A stretch of DNA of 64,000 bases, taken from NCBI RefSeq assembly GCF_002968285.2, contig NZ_CP134400.1, positions 4,650,001-4,714,000 of the forward strand. The letters are read 5' to 3'. The stretch is from Mycobacterium sp. ITM-2016-00318. Its GTDB lineage: Bacteria > Actinomycetota > Actinomycetes > Mycobacteriales > Mycobacteriaceae. The translations under genes and the position numbers were made by a program. A model generated the notes under the pieces. That model had not been told where the DNA came from, did not search any database, and saw only the letters and a program-made list of their open reading frames with translations. Shown here in pieces: positions 43,520-52,555 of this stretch (position 1 is the first letter of the stretch; every line of letters begins with the position of its first letter).

Positions 43520-44593
43520 ATGTCAGCAGTTCCCGCCCCCGAATCGGGGCCCGACGCAGGCGCCGCCTGGCACTACGGCGATCCGCTGGGCGAGCAGCGC
43601 GCCGCGGCCGACGACGCCGTGGTGGTGGACCGCTCGCATCGGGTCGTCATCGAGCTGCGAGGCGGCGAGCGCAAGAGCTGGCTGCACAACATCTCCACCC
43701 AGCACGTCAGCGACCTGCCCGACGGCACGGTCACCGAGAATCTGAGCCTCGACGGGCAGGGTCGTGTCGAAGATCACTGGATTCAGACCGAGCTCGGCGA
43801 CGTCACCTATCTCGACACCGAGGCATGGCGCGGAGAGCCGTTGCTGGCCTACTTGCGCAAGATGATCTTCTGGTCCGACGTCGCGATCGAGCAGGCCGAT
43901 CTCGCGGTGTTGTCGCTGCTCGGCCCTCGGCTGGCCGACGACCGGGTGCTTGGTGTCCTCGGGCTCGCTTCGCTACCGGCGGAGAACACCGCCGAGGCTC
44001 TTCCCGGCGGCGGCTTCGTCCGCAGGCTCTGCGGCCCCGACAGCAGGCTCGACCTGGTGGTGCCGCGCGCGCTGGCCGCCGACTGGCTGGACCGGTTGAC
44101 CGCCGCGGGCGTTCGCCGCGCGGGGGTGTGGGCCTATGAGGCGCAGCGGGTGACGGCGCTGCGGCCGCGCCTCGGTGTCGACACCGACGAGCGGACGATT
44201 CCGCACGAGGTGGGCTGGATCGGCAGCGCGGTGCATCTGGACAAGGGCTGCTATCGCGGGCAGGAAACCGTCGCACGGGTTCATAACCTGGGTAAACCGC
44301 CCCGGATGCTGGTGCTGCTGCATCTCGACGGGTCCACCGATCGGCCCGCGGCAGGCGATCCGGTGCTGGCGGGCGGGCGGACCGTCGGTCGGCTGGGCAC
44401 CGTCGTCGACCACGTCGATCTCGGTCCCGTCGCACTGGCCCTTCTCAAACGCGGCCTGCCCGCCGACACGCCGCTGACCACCGGCGGCGAGGCCGAGGTC
44501 GCCGCCGTCATCGATCCCGACTCGATGCCCGCCGCCGACGTCACAGGAGCCGGCCGGGTGGCCGTCGAGCGGCTACGGGGCGGCACACGGTGA
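43520..44593 (+). CDS. ygfZ: YgfZ/GcvT-family folate-binding protein
   Basis: The 357-residue protein has the GcvT-like fold and the YgfZ signature KGCYRGQE (about residues 241-248, with the conserved Cys). YgfZ-type proteins assist assembly or repair of some iron-sulfur clusters in a tetrahydrofolate-dependent way. TACGAT ends seven bases before the ATG, indicating a leaderless mRNA and fixing the start. The neighbour encodes a putative PABA-lyase, so both ends of this divergent pair touch folate chemistry; a shared role is inferred only. Confidence 0.9.
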   Translation: MSAVPAPESGPDAGAAWHYGDPLGEQRAAADDAVVVDRSHRVVIELRGGERKSWLHNISTQHVSDLPDGTVTENLSLDGQGRVEDHWIQTELGDVTYLDTEAWRGEPLLAYLRKMIFWSDVAIEQADLAVLSLLGPRLADDRVLGVLGLASLPAENTAEALPGGGFVRRLCGPDSRLDLVVPRALAADWLDRLTAAGVRRAGVWAYEAQRVTALRPRLGVDTDERTIPHEVGWIGSAVHLDKGCYRGQETVARVHNLGKPPRMLVLLHLDGSTDRPAAGDPVLAGGRTVGRLGTVVDHVDLGPVALALLKRGLPADTPLTTGGEAEVAAVIDPDSMPAADVTGAGRVAVERLRGGTR

Positions 44594-44729
44594 GCCGATC
44601 CGCGCCGGGTGAGGGCCTGCCAGCGCAGCTCGGCAGGGCACGGTAAAGTGTTGGCAGGACATAAAGAACACACAGATCGGAGCCGCCTGTTTATTGGGCC
44701 GCTCCGTTATTGCGCGAGGGGGTCCCCCC

Positions 44730-44906
44730 ATGGGCCGCGGCCGGGCGAAGGCAAAGCAGACCAAGGTTGCTCGTGAGCTCAAATACAGCTCACCGCAGAC
44801 CGATTTCAGCCAGTTGCAGCGCGAGCTGGCCGGGTCGGACGGAAACGAGCCTGACGGCGATCTCGACAGCGCCGACTGGGCGTCCGAGGACGACTGGCGG
44901 CGGTAA
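44730..44906 (+). CDS. DUF3073 small conserved protein
   Basis: A 58-residue actinobacterial protein: MGRGRAKAKQTKVARELKYS opens with a basic stretch typical of the family, then an acidic DGDLDSADWASEDDW tail. Opposite charges at the two ends suggest a nucleic-acid- or ribosome-associated role, but none is established. GAGGGGG precedes the ATG. About 135 bp upstream holds the promoter region and no gene. It is convergent with purM, with a short stem ACCCGCG/CGCGGGT across the junction. Confidence 0.85.
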   Translation: MGRGRAKAKQTKVARELKYSSPQTDFSQLQRELAGSDGNEPDGDLDSADWASEDDWRR

Positions 44907-44921
44907 CCCGCGTCAACCCGC

Positions 44922-45995
44922 CTAGAAGCGCGGGTGCCGGCCCACGAGTTGCGCGCGTGGGCCGTCCTTGCTGCCTTTCTTGACGGTTCCGAGAATCCAG
45001 CAGTTCAGGTGACGCGCGGTCAGGATCGCCAGCGCGCGGTCGGTGTCCTCCGGCGCCACAACGGCCACCATCCCGACGCCCATGTTGAACGTCTTCTCCA
45101 TCTCGATACGGTCGATGCGGCCGCGCTGGGCGATCATGCCGAAAACCGGTGCGGGCGTCCAGGTTCCGCGATCGACCTCGGCCGCCAGCCCGGGCGGGAC
45201 GACGCGCTCCAGATTGCCTGCCAACCCGCCGCCGGTGATGTGGCAGAACGTTCGGACCTGGCTTTCGGCGGCCAGTGCCAGGCAATCCTTGGCATAGATG
45301 CGGGTCGGCTCGAGCAGCTCTTCGCCGAGCGTTCGGCCGAACTCCTCGACGTGGCCGGCCAGGTTCATCCGGTCGATCTCCAGCAGCACCTTGCGGGCCA
45401 GCGAGTAGCCGTTGGAGTGTAGTCCGGTGGAGCCCATGCCGATGATCACGTCGCCCGGTTTGACACGGTCGGGGCCGAGCACGTCGTCCGCCTCAACGAC
45501 GCCGACGCCGGTGGCCGAGATGTCGTAGTGGTCGGGAGCCATCAGCCCGGGGTGTTCGGCGGTCTCACCGCCCAGCAGCGCGCATCCAGCGATCACACAG
45601 CCGTTGGCGATACCTGACACGAGCTCGCTGACCCGCTCGGGAACCGTGCGCCCGACGGCGATGTAGTCCTGCAGGAAGAGCGGCTCGGCGCCGCAGACGA
45701 CCAGGTCGTCGACGACCATCGCGACGAGGTCGAAGCCGACGGTGTCGTGTTTGTCCATGGCCTGGGCCACGGCCAGCTTGGTGCCGACGCCGTCGGTCGA
45801 GCTGGCCAGCACCGGCTCGCGGTACCCACCACGTAGGGCGAACAGCCCGGCGAACCCGCCGAGGCCACCGCGCACCTCGGGCCTGGTCGCCTTGCTCGCC
45901 AGCGGTTTGAACAGTTCGACGGCGCGGTCACCTGCTTCGATGTCCACCCCGGCCGATGCGTAGGAGATGCCGTGTTGTGCGGCGCGATCCGTCAT
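44922..45995 (-). CDS. purM: Phosphoribosylformylglycinamidine cyclo-ligase PurM
   Basis: The 357-residue AIR synthetase catalyses the fifth step of purine biosynthesis. Motifs: STDGVGTKLAVA near residue 65, GGETAEHPG (GGETAEMPG in most), GLHSNGYSLAR and GGGLAGN. Starts at an ATG eight bases after a TAGATT -10, a likely leaderless transcript; the much longer open frame upstream is not needed. Divergent from the cupin gene. In M. tuberculosis purM is next to purF; here two genes of other function lie between them. Confidence 0.96.
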   Translation of the reverse strand: MTDRAAQHGISYASAGVDIEAGDRAVELFKPLASKATRPEVRGGLGGFAGLFALRGGYREPVLASSTDGVGTKLAVAQAMDKHDTVGFDLVAMVVDDLVVCGAEPLFLQDYIAVGRTVPERVSELVSGIANGCVIAGCALLGGETAEHPGLMAPDHYDISATGVGVVEADDVLGPDRVKPGDVIIGMGSTGLHSNGYSLARKVLLEIDRMNLAGHVEEFGRTLGEELLEPTRIYAKDCLALAAESQVRTFCHITGGGLAGNLERVVPPGLAAEVDRGTWTPAPVFGMIAQRGRIDRIEMEKTFNMGVGMVAVVAPEDTDRALAILTARHLNCWILGTVKKGSKDGPRAQLVGRHPRF

Positions 45996-46104
45996 CGCAG
46001 CCAAATCTACCGGGCTGGGCGACCGCACGGTATGCGCTGGCACTTCTGCGTCTTCTGCGGCACATAAACCCAGGACTTCGGCGGTTATGACAAGGTGACC
46101 GACC

Positions 46105-46563
46105 ATGACCCGAAGCATCCGAGGAGCACTCGTGCGAGTTTGTTGGTTTGCGCCGGCCGCCGCTGCAATGGCGGCGGCAGCGGTTGCCGCGCCCGGCGTG
46201 GCGGCCGCGACGCCTGCCCGTGACACCGACGGCACCGTCATCTGGCAAACGAGCGACGAGGGCAAGGACTACATCTTCCGCGAAATCGCCATCGCCCCTG
46301 GCGGCAGCACCGGCTGGCACTCCCACGCCGGCGAGCTGCTCGGAGTCGTCAAGGAGGGCGTCTTGATGCATTACCGGGCCGACTGCTCGATGGACGGGCT
46401 GTATCTGGCGGGCCAGAGCATCGCCGAGAAGGGCGGTCCCGGCTATGTGCACATCGGCCGCAATCCCGGCCCCGGGCCGCTGGTCCTGCAGATTCTCTAC
46501 ATCGATCCGGCCGGCGCGCCCCTGTCGGACGACCAGCCCGATCCCGGCTGCGGGTTTGCCTGA
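46105..46563 (+). CDS. Secreted cupin-domain protein
   Basis: The 152-residue precursor has a signal peptide (Ala-rich, cleaved near AAATPA) and a single cupin domain with metal ligands in GWHSHAGELLGVVKEG (His-x-His...Glu) and HIGRNPG. Small exported cupins bind metals or small molecules; function unknown. The C-terminal CGFA and a Cys in RADCSMDG may form a disulfide. Starts divergently from purM across 109 bp. Confidence 0.85.
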   Translation: MTRSIRGALVRVCWFAPAAAAMAAAAVAAPGVAAATPARDTDGTVIWQTSDEGKDYIFREIAIAPGGSTGWHSHAGELLGVVKEGVLMHYRADCSMDGLYLAGQSIAEKGGPGYVHIGRNPGPGPLVLQILYIDPAGAPLSDDQPDPGCGFA

Positions 46564-46633
46564 GGCCGGAAACGGTCATCCGCCCGTCGACTGGCTCCGA
46601 ATACCTGAGGAGACACGACGGAGGTGAGACGAA

Positions 46634-47614
46634 GTGCCCGCTGCAGATACTCGCTGCCTGGTGACCGGAGCGACGGGGTACATCGGTGGGTTGCTCGTGC
46701 CTCGACTGCTCGACGCCGGCCTGCCGGTGCGGGCGTTGGCGCGTAATCCCGACAAGCTGGCGACGGCGCCATGGCGCGATGACGTCGAGGTGGCTCGCGG
46801 TGATCTGACCGACCCGGAGTCGCTGACCGAGGCGTTCGACGGCGTCGACGTCGTCTACTACCTCGTGCACTCGATGGGCACGTCGAAAGATTTCGTCGCC
46901 GCGGAGAGGGAGTCGGCCCGCAACGTGGTCGAGGCGGCGAAGAAGGCGGGCGTGCGGCGGCTGGTGTACCTCAGTGGGCTGCATCCGGAGGGCGCGGAGT
47001 TGTCGCGCCATCTGATGTCGCGCACGGAGGTCGGCGAGATCCTCATCGATTCCGGCATCGAGACGGTCGTGTTGCAGGCAGGCATCGTGGTCGGCTCCGG
47101 TTCCGCGTCGTTCGAGATGATCCGCCATCTCACCGACCGGCTTCCTGCGATGACGACGCCGAAGTGGGTGAGCAACAAGATTCAGCCGATCTCGATCGAC
47201 GACGCCCTCCACTACCTCGCCGGCGCCGCGACGGCTGACGTCCCGTCGTCGCGGACATGGGACATCGGCGGTCCCGACGTGATGGAGTACGGCGATGCGA
47301 TGCAGGGCTACGCCGACGTCGCGGGGCTGCGCCGTCGAATCATCGTGGTGCTGCCGTTTCTGACGCCGACCATCGCCAGCTGGTGGGTCGGCCTGGTCAC
47401 ACCGATCCCGTCGGGCTTGGCGCGACCGCTGGTGGAGTCTCTCGAATGTGACGCCGTCATGCGCAACCACGACATCGACGAGATCATCCCGCCGCCGGAG
47501 GGTGGGTTGACGGGATACCGTGCTGCGGTCACCGAGGCGCTGCAGGGTGACGGCACCGCGTCAGACGATGGAAAGCGACACCTGTTGAGGTTCAGTCCCA
47601 CTGCGCCGCAGTAG
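46634..47614 (+). CDS. NAD(P)H-binding NmrA/SDR-type oxidoreductase
   Basis: A 326-residue protein with N-terminal Rossmann motif VTGATGYIGG, DVVYYLVHSMG and RLVYLSGLHPEG, without the SDR Tyr-x-x-x-Lys pair, so it belongs to the atypical NmrA-like group that binds NAD(P) and may act as reductase or redox sensor. The C-terminal part is hydrophobic (LPFLTPTIASWWVGLVTP), suggesting membrane association. GGAGGTGA six bases before the GTG is a strong ribosome-binding site. It ends three bases before the convergent purF. Confidence 0.85.
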   Translation: MPAADTRCLVTGATGYIGGLLVPRLLDAGLPVRALARNPDKLATAPWRDDVEVARGDLTDPESLTEAFDGVDVVYYLVHSMGTSKDFVAAERESARNVVEAAKKAGVRRLVYLSGLHPEGAELSRHLMSRTEVGEILIDSGIETVVLQAGIVVGSGSASFEMIRHLTDRLPAMTTPKWVSNKIQPISIDDALHYLAGAATADVPSSRTWDIGGPDVMEYGDAMQGYADVAGLRRRIIVVLPFLTPTIASWWVGLVTPIPSGLARPLVESLECDAVMRNHDIDEIIPPPEGGLTGYRAAVTEALQGDGTASDDGKRHLLRFSPTAPQ

Positions 47615-47617
47615 GTT

Positions 47618-49141
47618 TCAGGGTCGACGCAACGCTGAGGCGTTGTCGCTGTCGGGCCGCAGCGGGATCCCGGTGCGCGCGGCGGTCGAGAGCATCTGCT
47701 CGATGACGTTCTTGCCCAGCGCCGTCTCACCCGGCAGCTCGATCGGGTACTTGCCGTCGAAGCAGGCCGAGCACAGCCTTGACGCGGGCTGTTCGGTCGC
47801 GGCGATCATGCCGTGCTGCGAGATGTAGCCGAGCGAGTCGGCGCCGATGCCGTGCCGGACGGCCTCGACCGCCTCGTCCTCGTTCTCGACGGCGTTGGCG
47901 ATCAGCTCGGCGGGCGTGGCGAAGTCGATGCCATAGAAGCACGGCCACTTCACCGGCGGCGAGGCGATGCGCACGTGCACCTCGATCGCGCCGGCCTCGC
48001 GCAGCATTCGCACCAGCGCGCGCTGCGTGTTGCCGCGCACGATCGAATCGTCGACGACGATGAGCCGCTTACCGCGGATCACTTCCTTGAGCGGGTTGAG
48101 CTTGAGCCGGATACCCAGCTGGCGGATCGTCTGCGACGGCTGGATGAACGTGCGCCCGACGTAGGCGTTCTTCGTCAGGCCCTGCCCGTACGGAATGCCT
48201 GATTCCTGCGCGTAGCCGACGGCGGCCGGGGTGCCGGACTCGGGCACACCGATCACCAGGTCGGCCTCAACGGGCATCTCCTGGGCCAGCCTGCGGCCGA
48301 TGTCCACGCGGGTCTTGTGCACTGAGCGGCCGCCGATGGTGCTGTCGGGCCGCGCCAGGTAGACGTATTCGAAGACGCAGCCCTTGGGCGACGGCGGGGC
48401 GAACCGACTGGAGCGCACGCCGTCGGCGTCGATGGCCAGCAGCTCGCCGGGCTCGATGTCGCGGACGAATGAGGCGCCGACGATGTCGAGCGCAGCGGTC
48501 TCCGACGCGACCACCCAGCCGCGGTCGAGGCGCCCCAATGACAGCGGCCGCACACCGTACGGGTCGCGGGCCGCATAGAGCGTGTTCTCGTCCATGAAGG
48601 TCAGGCAGAAGGCACCGCGCACGGTCGGCAGCAGCGCAAGTGCGGCCTGCTCCAGCGACGAGTCTGCGGCCCCGTGTGCCAGCAGCGCCCCGAGGATGTC
48701 GGAGTCGGTGGTGGCGGTGGCCGCTCCGCGAGTGTTGATGAGGCCGGCGTCGCGGGCTTGGGCGGCGAGTTCGGTGGTATTTACAAGGTTCCCGTTGTGT
48801 CCGAGCGCGACGCCGGTGCCCGCGGCTGTGTTGCGGAACACAGGCTGAGCGTTCTCCCACGTGGTTGAGCCGGTCGTGGAGTAACGGCAGTGCCCAATCG
48901 CGACGTGGCCCTCCATAGCGCCGAGAGTTTGCTCGTCGAAGACCTGGCTGACCAGCCCGAGATCCTTGAACACCAGCACCTGCGAGCCGTCGGCGACGGC
49001 GATACCCGCAGCTTCCTGACCTCGGTGTTGGAGCGCGTAGAGGCCGTAGTAGGTGAGCTTGGCGACCTGCTCGCCGGGAGCCCACACACCGAAGACGCCG
49101 CACTCTTCTCTTGGTTCGTTCTCCGTTTGCTCGACGGTCAC
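47618..49141 (-). CDS. purF: Amidophosphoribosyltransferase PurF
   Basis: The first committed enzyme of purine synthesis, 507 residues. The N-terminal glutaminase nucleophile is Cys14 in EECGVFGVW, exposed after removal of a propeptide. The PRPP loop is VVDDSIVRG. The Cys-rich end RLCSACFDGKYP is that of the iron-sulfur type (Bacillus-like). A GTG start gives a 13-residue propeptide; a frame extending upstream includes a basic, non-conserved segment and is rejected. About 150 bp separate it from the SCP-like gene upstream. Confidence 0.96.
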   Translation of the reverse strand: MTVEQTENEPREECGVFGVWAPGEQVAKLTYYGLYALQHRGQEAAGIAVADGSQVLVFKDLGLVSQVFDEQTLGAMEGHVAIGHCRYSTTGSTTWENAQPVFRNTAAGTGVALGHNGNLVNTTELAAQARDAGLINTRGAATATTDSDILGALLAHGAADSSLEQAALALLPTVRGAFCLTFMDENTLYAARDPYGVRPLSLGRLDRGWVVASETAALDIVGASFVRDIEPGELLAIDADGVRSSRFAPPSPKGCVFEYVYLARPDSTIGGRSVHKTRVDIGRRLAQEMPVEADLVIGVPESGTPAAVGYAQESGIPYGQGLTKNAYVGRTFIQPSQTIRQLGIRLKLNPLKEVIRGKRLIVVDDSIVRGNTQRALVRMLREAGAIEVHVRIASPPVKWPCFYGIDFATPAELIANAVENEDEAVEAVRHGIGADSLGYISQHGMIAATEQPASRLCSACFDGKYPIELPGETALGKNVIEQMLSTAARTGIPLRPDSDNASALRRP

Positions 49142-49289
49142 GATAAGGCTGCTCCCATAGGCGGTGGGTGACGAGGTCAGTCTACGGTCTTGCGGGGTCG
49201 ATGACGGAATCGTGGCGCTCATGTCGCCGGCTCTTTCAACAATCTCGGCGTGCGAGTCGATTCCCTGGCGTGTCGATGGCACGCCCCGG

Positions 49290-49682
49290 TCAGCCGTCCA
49301 CCGGCACGACCGGCAACAGGGCGGCGACCTCGGGCGCGCGTGCGCCGGACATCTGCAACCGGCCGCCGGAGGCGGCATCGGCGACGGTGGTGAGCCCGGT
49401 GGCGAGCAGCAGCCAGGTGCGCGGATCGGTCTCGACGACGTTGGGCGGAGTGCCGCGCGTGTGCCTCGGCCCCGAAATGCATTGCACCGCAACGAACGGC
49501 GGCACTCGGACCTCGACGCTTGCGCCAGGCGCGGAGGTGGCGAGTGTGCGCGCGGTGAGCCGAACGGCTTCTGCGAGCGCGGATCGTTGCGGTGCGGGAC
49601 GATTCTCGTCGCGCAGCCAGTCAGCGAGTGCAAGCACGGCTGCGCGCGTCTTCGCCGGATCAGCGGTGCGGTGGGCGGACAT
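49290..49682 (-). CDS. Sterol-carrier-family (Rv0807-like) protein
   Basis: The 130-residue protein ends GRLQMSGARAPEVAALLPVV and has the PPFVAVQCISGPRHTRGTPP block typical of mycobacterial Rv0807-like proteins, annotated as sterol-carrier family. It binds perhaps a hydrophobic ligand; activity is unknown. The conserved place upstream of purF suggests a housekeeping link. Its ATG is divergent from the orphan mce gene across 16 bp, which leaves room only for overlapping promoters. Confidence 0.75.
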   Translation of the reverse strand: MSAHRTADPAKTRAAVLALADWLRDENRPAPQRSALAEAVRLTARTLATSAPGASVEVRVPPFVAVQCISGPRHTRGTPPNVVETDPRTWLLLATGLTTVADAASGGRLQMSGARAPEVAALLPVVPVDG

Positions 49683-49698
49683 ACCTTAGTGTCTCAAG

Positions 49699-50904
49699 GT
49701 GTTCGTCGACCGACATAAGCCGCCGTACAAGGCGGCTGGAGCGGTCCTCGTCGTGCTCACCGTCGTCGCGGCGAGCCTGCTTTTTCTCCAGTTCCGCGGC
49801 GAGCTCACCGAGAAGACGCCGCTGACGGTGCTCGCCCCGCGCGCGGGCCTCGTCGTCGACCCCGGCTCGAAGGTGACCTACAACGGCGTGGAGATCGGGA
49901 AGGTGGCAGGCGTCGACTACGTGGAGGTCGACGAGACCGCCAAGGCCAAGCTGACGTTGGACGTCGAACCGCGCTATCTGGGTTTCATCCCGAGAAACGT
50001 TATCGCCGACGTCAGTGCGACGACCGTCTTCGGCAACAAATACATCGCGTTCAGCTCGCCGAAAGACCCGAGCACACAGCGCATCACGAGCCGGGACGTC
50101 ATCGACGCGTCGTCGGTGACGACGGAGTTCAACACCCTCTTCGAGACGGTGATGGAGATCTCGGAGCAGGTCGACCCGGTCAAGCTCAACGCCACGCTCA
50201 ATGCGGCCGCCCAGGCGTTCACCGGGCTCGGCGAGCGGTTCGGGGACTCGCTCGCCGACGCGATCCGGATCATGGACGACCTCAACCCGCGGATGCCACA
50301 GATCCGCGCCGACACTCAGGCCGTCGCCGACCTGGCCGACGTGTACGCCGACGCCTCTCCCGACCTGTGGGACGGTCTCGACAACGCCGTGACCACCGCG
50401 CGCACGATCAACGAGCGACGGGGCGACATCGACGCCGCGCTGATGGCCGCGATCGGGTTCAGCAACACCGCGACAGGGAGTTTCGAGCGCGGCGGGCCGT
50501 ATCTCGTCCGGGCCGCCGAGGATCTGCTGCCGACCACGAAGCTCCTCGACGACTACCGGGCGATGATTTTCTGCACGACACGCAACTACGCCGAGGTGGG
50601 CCCAAGGCTGGCGAAGACCCTCGGCGGCGACAACGGCTACGCGCTGCGGGCGTTCGGCACCGTGCTGCTGCCGGGCAACCCGTTCATCTACCCCGACAAC
50701 CTGCCGCGGGTGAACGCTAAGGGCGGGCCCGAGGGACGCCCCGGTTGCTGGCAGAAGGTCACGAAGGATCTCTGGCCGTTCCCGTATCTAGTGATGGACA
50801 CCGGCCTGAGCATCGCGCCCTACAACCATTTCGAAATCGCGACGCCGTGGACGCAGGACTACATCTGGGGCCGCACAGTCGGCGAGGCGACCATCAACCC
50901 CTGA
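49699..50904 (+). CDS. Orphan MCE-family protein
   Basis: A 401-residue protein with one N-terminal membrane helix (about 12-30), the MCE domain (LTVLAPRAGLVVDPGSKVTYNGVEIGKV) and a helical C-terminal part rich in Ala, as in the A-type subunit. MCE proteins form hexameric tunnels for lipid import and are normally encoded in operons of two YrbE permeases and six Mce genes. Here a single gene stands alone. TAGTGT lies six bases before the GTG. It may partner with a complex encoded elsewhere. Two Cys in IFCTTRN and GCWQK could pair. Confidence 0.88.
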   Translation: MFVDRHKPPYKAAGAVLVVLTVVAASLLFLQFRGELTEKTPLTVLAPRAGLVVDPGSKVTYNGVEIGKVAGVDYVEVDETAKAKLTLDVEPRYLGFIPRNVIADVSATTVFGNKYIAFSSPKDPSTQRITSRDVIDASSVTTEFNTLFETVMEISEQVDPVKLNATLNAAAQAFTGLGERFGDSLADAIRIMDDLNPRMPQIRADTQAVADLADVYADASPDLWDGLDNAVTTARTINERRGDIDAALMAAIGFSNTATGSFERGGPYLVRAAEDLLPTTKLLDDYRAMIFCTTRNYAEVGPRLAKTLGGDNGYALRAFGTVLLPGNPFIYPDNLPRVNAKGGPEGRPGCWQKVTKDLWPFPYLVMDTGLSIAPYNHFEIATPWTQDYIWGRTVGEATINP

Positions 50905-50905
50905 T

Positions 50906-50954
50906 TTCCCGCGAAATGGCATTCCAGCAGAAGAATCGCGAGAAGCGGTCTGCC
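50906..50954 (+). repeat. Left flanking repeat (A-B) of the nuclease-like cassette
   Basis: A 20-bp unit TTCCCGCGAAATGGCATTCC (A) is followed directly by a 29-bp unit starting AGCAGAAGAATCGCGAGAAG (B). At the other flank, B recurs in the same orientation and A in inverted orientation, giving A-B ... B-A'. It begins one base after the mce stop codon. Confidence 0.75.
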
Positions 50955-50975
50955 CACATGCAGTGTCGCGAGTAC

Positions 50976-51824
50976 TTAAGGACGCCAGCCGCGCGAGACC
51001 AGCGCATCCCAGGCACGGCGGACGATCGCGGCCGGCCGGTCTTCCTTGATGACGCGCTGCACGATGTAGCCGAGACGCTCGATCTTCGGGATCACCCGCA
51101 TGTCCTTGACGTACTGCGGGCGGTCCGTCCGGTGCTGATCGCCGTCGTACTCCGACAGGACCTTGAAGTCCTCCCAGCCCATGTCGACGGTGCGCAGCAA
51201 GGTCCCGTCGACATCGAAGATCGGTATCTGAGTCCGTGGTGTGGGTAGGCCGGCGTCCACGTAGAGCAGCCGCGACCACGTTTCTCGCGGCGAGGCCGCT
51301 CCGCCGTCGACGAGCGGCACGGCATCCTTGAGCCGTTTCACACCTCGGGCACCGCGGTACCGCTTGGCCAACAGCTACACTTCCTCGCTGGAGAACGGTG
51401 CGGCCCGCATCAAGGCGTCCAGCCGTGCGATCGCTTGCCCGCGCGATTGGTACCGGCCCAGGTCCAGCGCAGTGCGGGCGACAGTCGTCACGGAAATGCC
51501 GTCAACGCAGGTGATCTCGTCTTCAGCGATGCGTTCGTTGCGCGCGATGATCCCCGCGGGAGGCCTAGGGCACCGGTGGATCACCTCGATGTCGATGTCT
51601 GCATCGACCCACTCAGCGCCGTGCAACGCAGACGCCGCGACACCGGTGACAATCGCTCGCCGCTTGGACCACAGCCACGCGCCGAGTGCACGGTCGCTAA
51701 CGGTCAATTGCCTGCGGCGCGGCGCATGCACGTTCGGATAGAACGGCCGATACCAGCGCGCGAGTGCATGTCGCGTGACGACGCCGTTGACTACCGCCTC
51801 GGTTCCGATGAGTATCTCGCTCAC
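50976..51824 (-). pseudogene. AbiEi-like winged-helix / PD-(D/E)xK nuclease-like gene with in-frame amber codon
   Basis: The upstream part (MSEILIGTEAVVNGVVTRHA ... MRAAPFSSEEV) is the winged-helix start of AbiEi-type proteins; after a TAG (51377-51375) the same frame continues LLAKRYRGARGVKRL ... VDMGWEDFK, EYDGDQHRTDRPQYVKDM and ends LVSRGWRP. The latter resembles DUF559/VSR-type endonuclease folds (Asp ... Glu-x-Asp). Together they form a single normal protein of about 280 residues, so one substitution splits it. A TTG two codons after the TAG could restart translation. Such genes recur in mycobacteria, related to abortive-infection toxin-antitoxin systems. Confidence 0.7.
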
Positions 51825-51881
51825 ATCGCTTAGACGTCCGCCACCGACTCGTTCGCTCCCCGCCTCGCGAGATTGCGCTCA

Positions 51882-51930
51882 AGCAGGAGAATTGCGAGAA
51901 GGGGCCTGCCGGAATGCCATTTCGCGGGAA
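51882..51930 (+). repeat. Right flanking repeat (B-A') of the nuclease-like cassette
   Basis: A 29-bp unit B (25 of 29 bases as in the left copy, same orientation) directly joins the 20-bp unit A in inverted orientation, identical to the left copy. It ends one base before the stop codon of the CPBP gene, so both flanks abut neighbouring stops. Confidence 0.75.
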
Positions 51931-51931
51931 T

Positions 51932-52555
51932 CTAGCGCGCGAGGCGCTGCACACCGATCGCCGCGACCGCGCCTGCCTCGTTGATCGCGAAGTGTGCGAG
52001 CATCGGGGCCGCCAGGCTGCCCGAACGTTCGTGCAGCAGCGCGAAGAACCAGCCCGCGACACCGGTCGCCACAATCGTGCCGATCACCGGTTCTCCTGCG
52101 CCCCTGGCGTCGTCGATGTGCGACAGCCCGAACGCCAGCGCCTGAAGCAGTCGCCCGCCGGTCGGCCCGAAGGCGTCGGCCGCGACCGTGCCAAGCGCAG
52201 CGCGGAACGCTGCCTCCTCCGACCACACCGTTCCGACCGGAATCCGAAACCCCAGCCACGAAGCCGGCGCCGCGGGCAGATCCCGTACGGCCATCGCCGA
52301 GCGCACGGGCGACGCGCCCGTCGACGCGCCGACGCCGATGATCACCGGCGCGGCCACGGCCAGCCCGAGACGCAGGCCCGCCCACAGCTGCGGCGGGCGC
52401 AGGCCGAGCGGTGCGCGGGCCGCCATCACCAGCCCTGCCCCGAGCGCCGCGTTGACCGGCGGCCGTACCCGCTCAGGCAGCCGCGGGCTGACCATTCCGT
52501 GCCAGCCGATCAGCCCCGCCGCCATCGCCATCGCTCCAATAGGCTTGGCGCGCAC
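51932..52555 (-). CDS. CPBP-family intramembrane metalloprotease
   Basis: The 207-residue membrane protein has CPBP motifs: EEAAFR (Glu-Glu-x-x-x-Arg), ALAFGLSHI and LAHFAINE, which supply catalytic Glu and metal-binding His/Asn. Members of this CAAX-protease/bacteriocin-immunity family cleave or mature membrane substrates. The GTG overlaps the stop of the hydrolase gene (TAGTG), so it is the third gene of a purL operon, at the Rv0804 position. A CAAX substrate is not expected in bacteria; function unknown. Confidence 0.85.
   Translation of the reverse strand: MRAKPIGAMAMAAGLIGWHGMVSPRLPERVRPPVNAALGAGLVMAARAPLGLRPPQLWAGLRLGLAVAAPVIIGVGASTGASPVRSAMAVRDLPAAPASWLGFRIPVGTVWSEEAAFRAALGTVAADAFGPTGGRLLQALAFGLSHIDDARGAGEPVIGTIVATGVAGWFFALLHERSGSLAAPMLAHFAINEAGAVAAIGVQRLAR

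Noticed and set aside
47618..49633. A 671-codon version of purF.
   Set aside because: The added 164 residues are basic, unrelated to PurF and antisense-like; the GTG just before the propeptide is normal.
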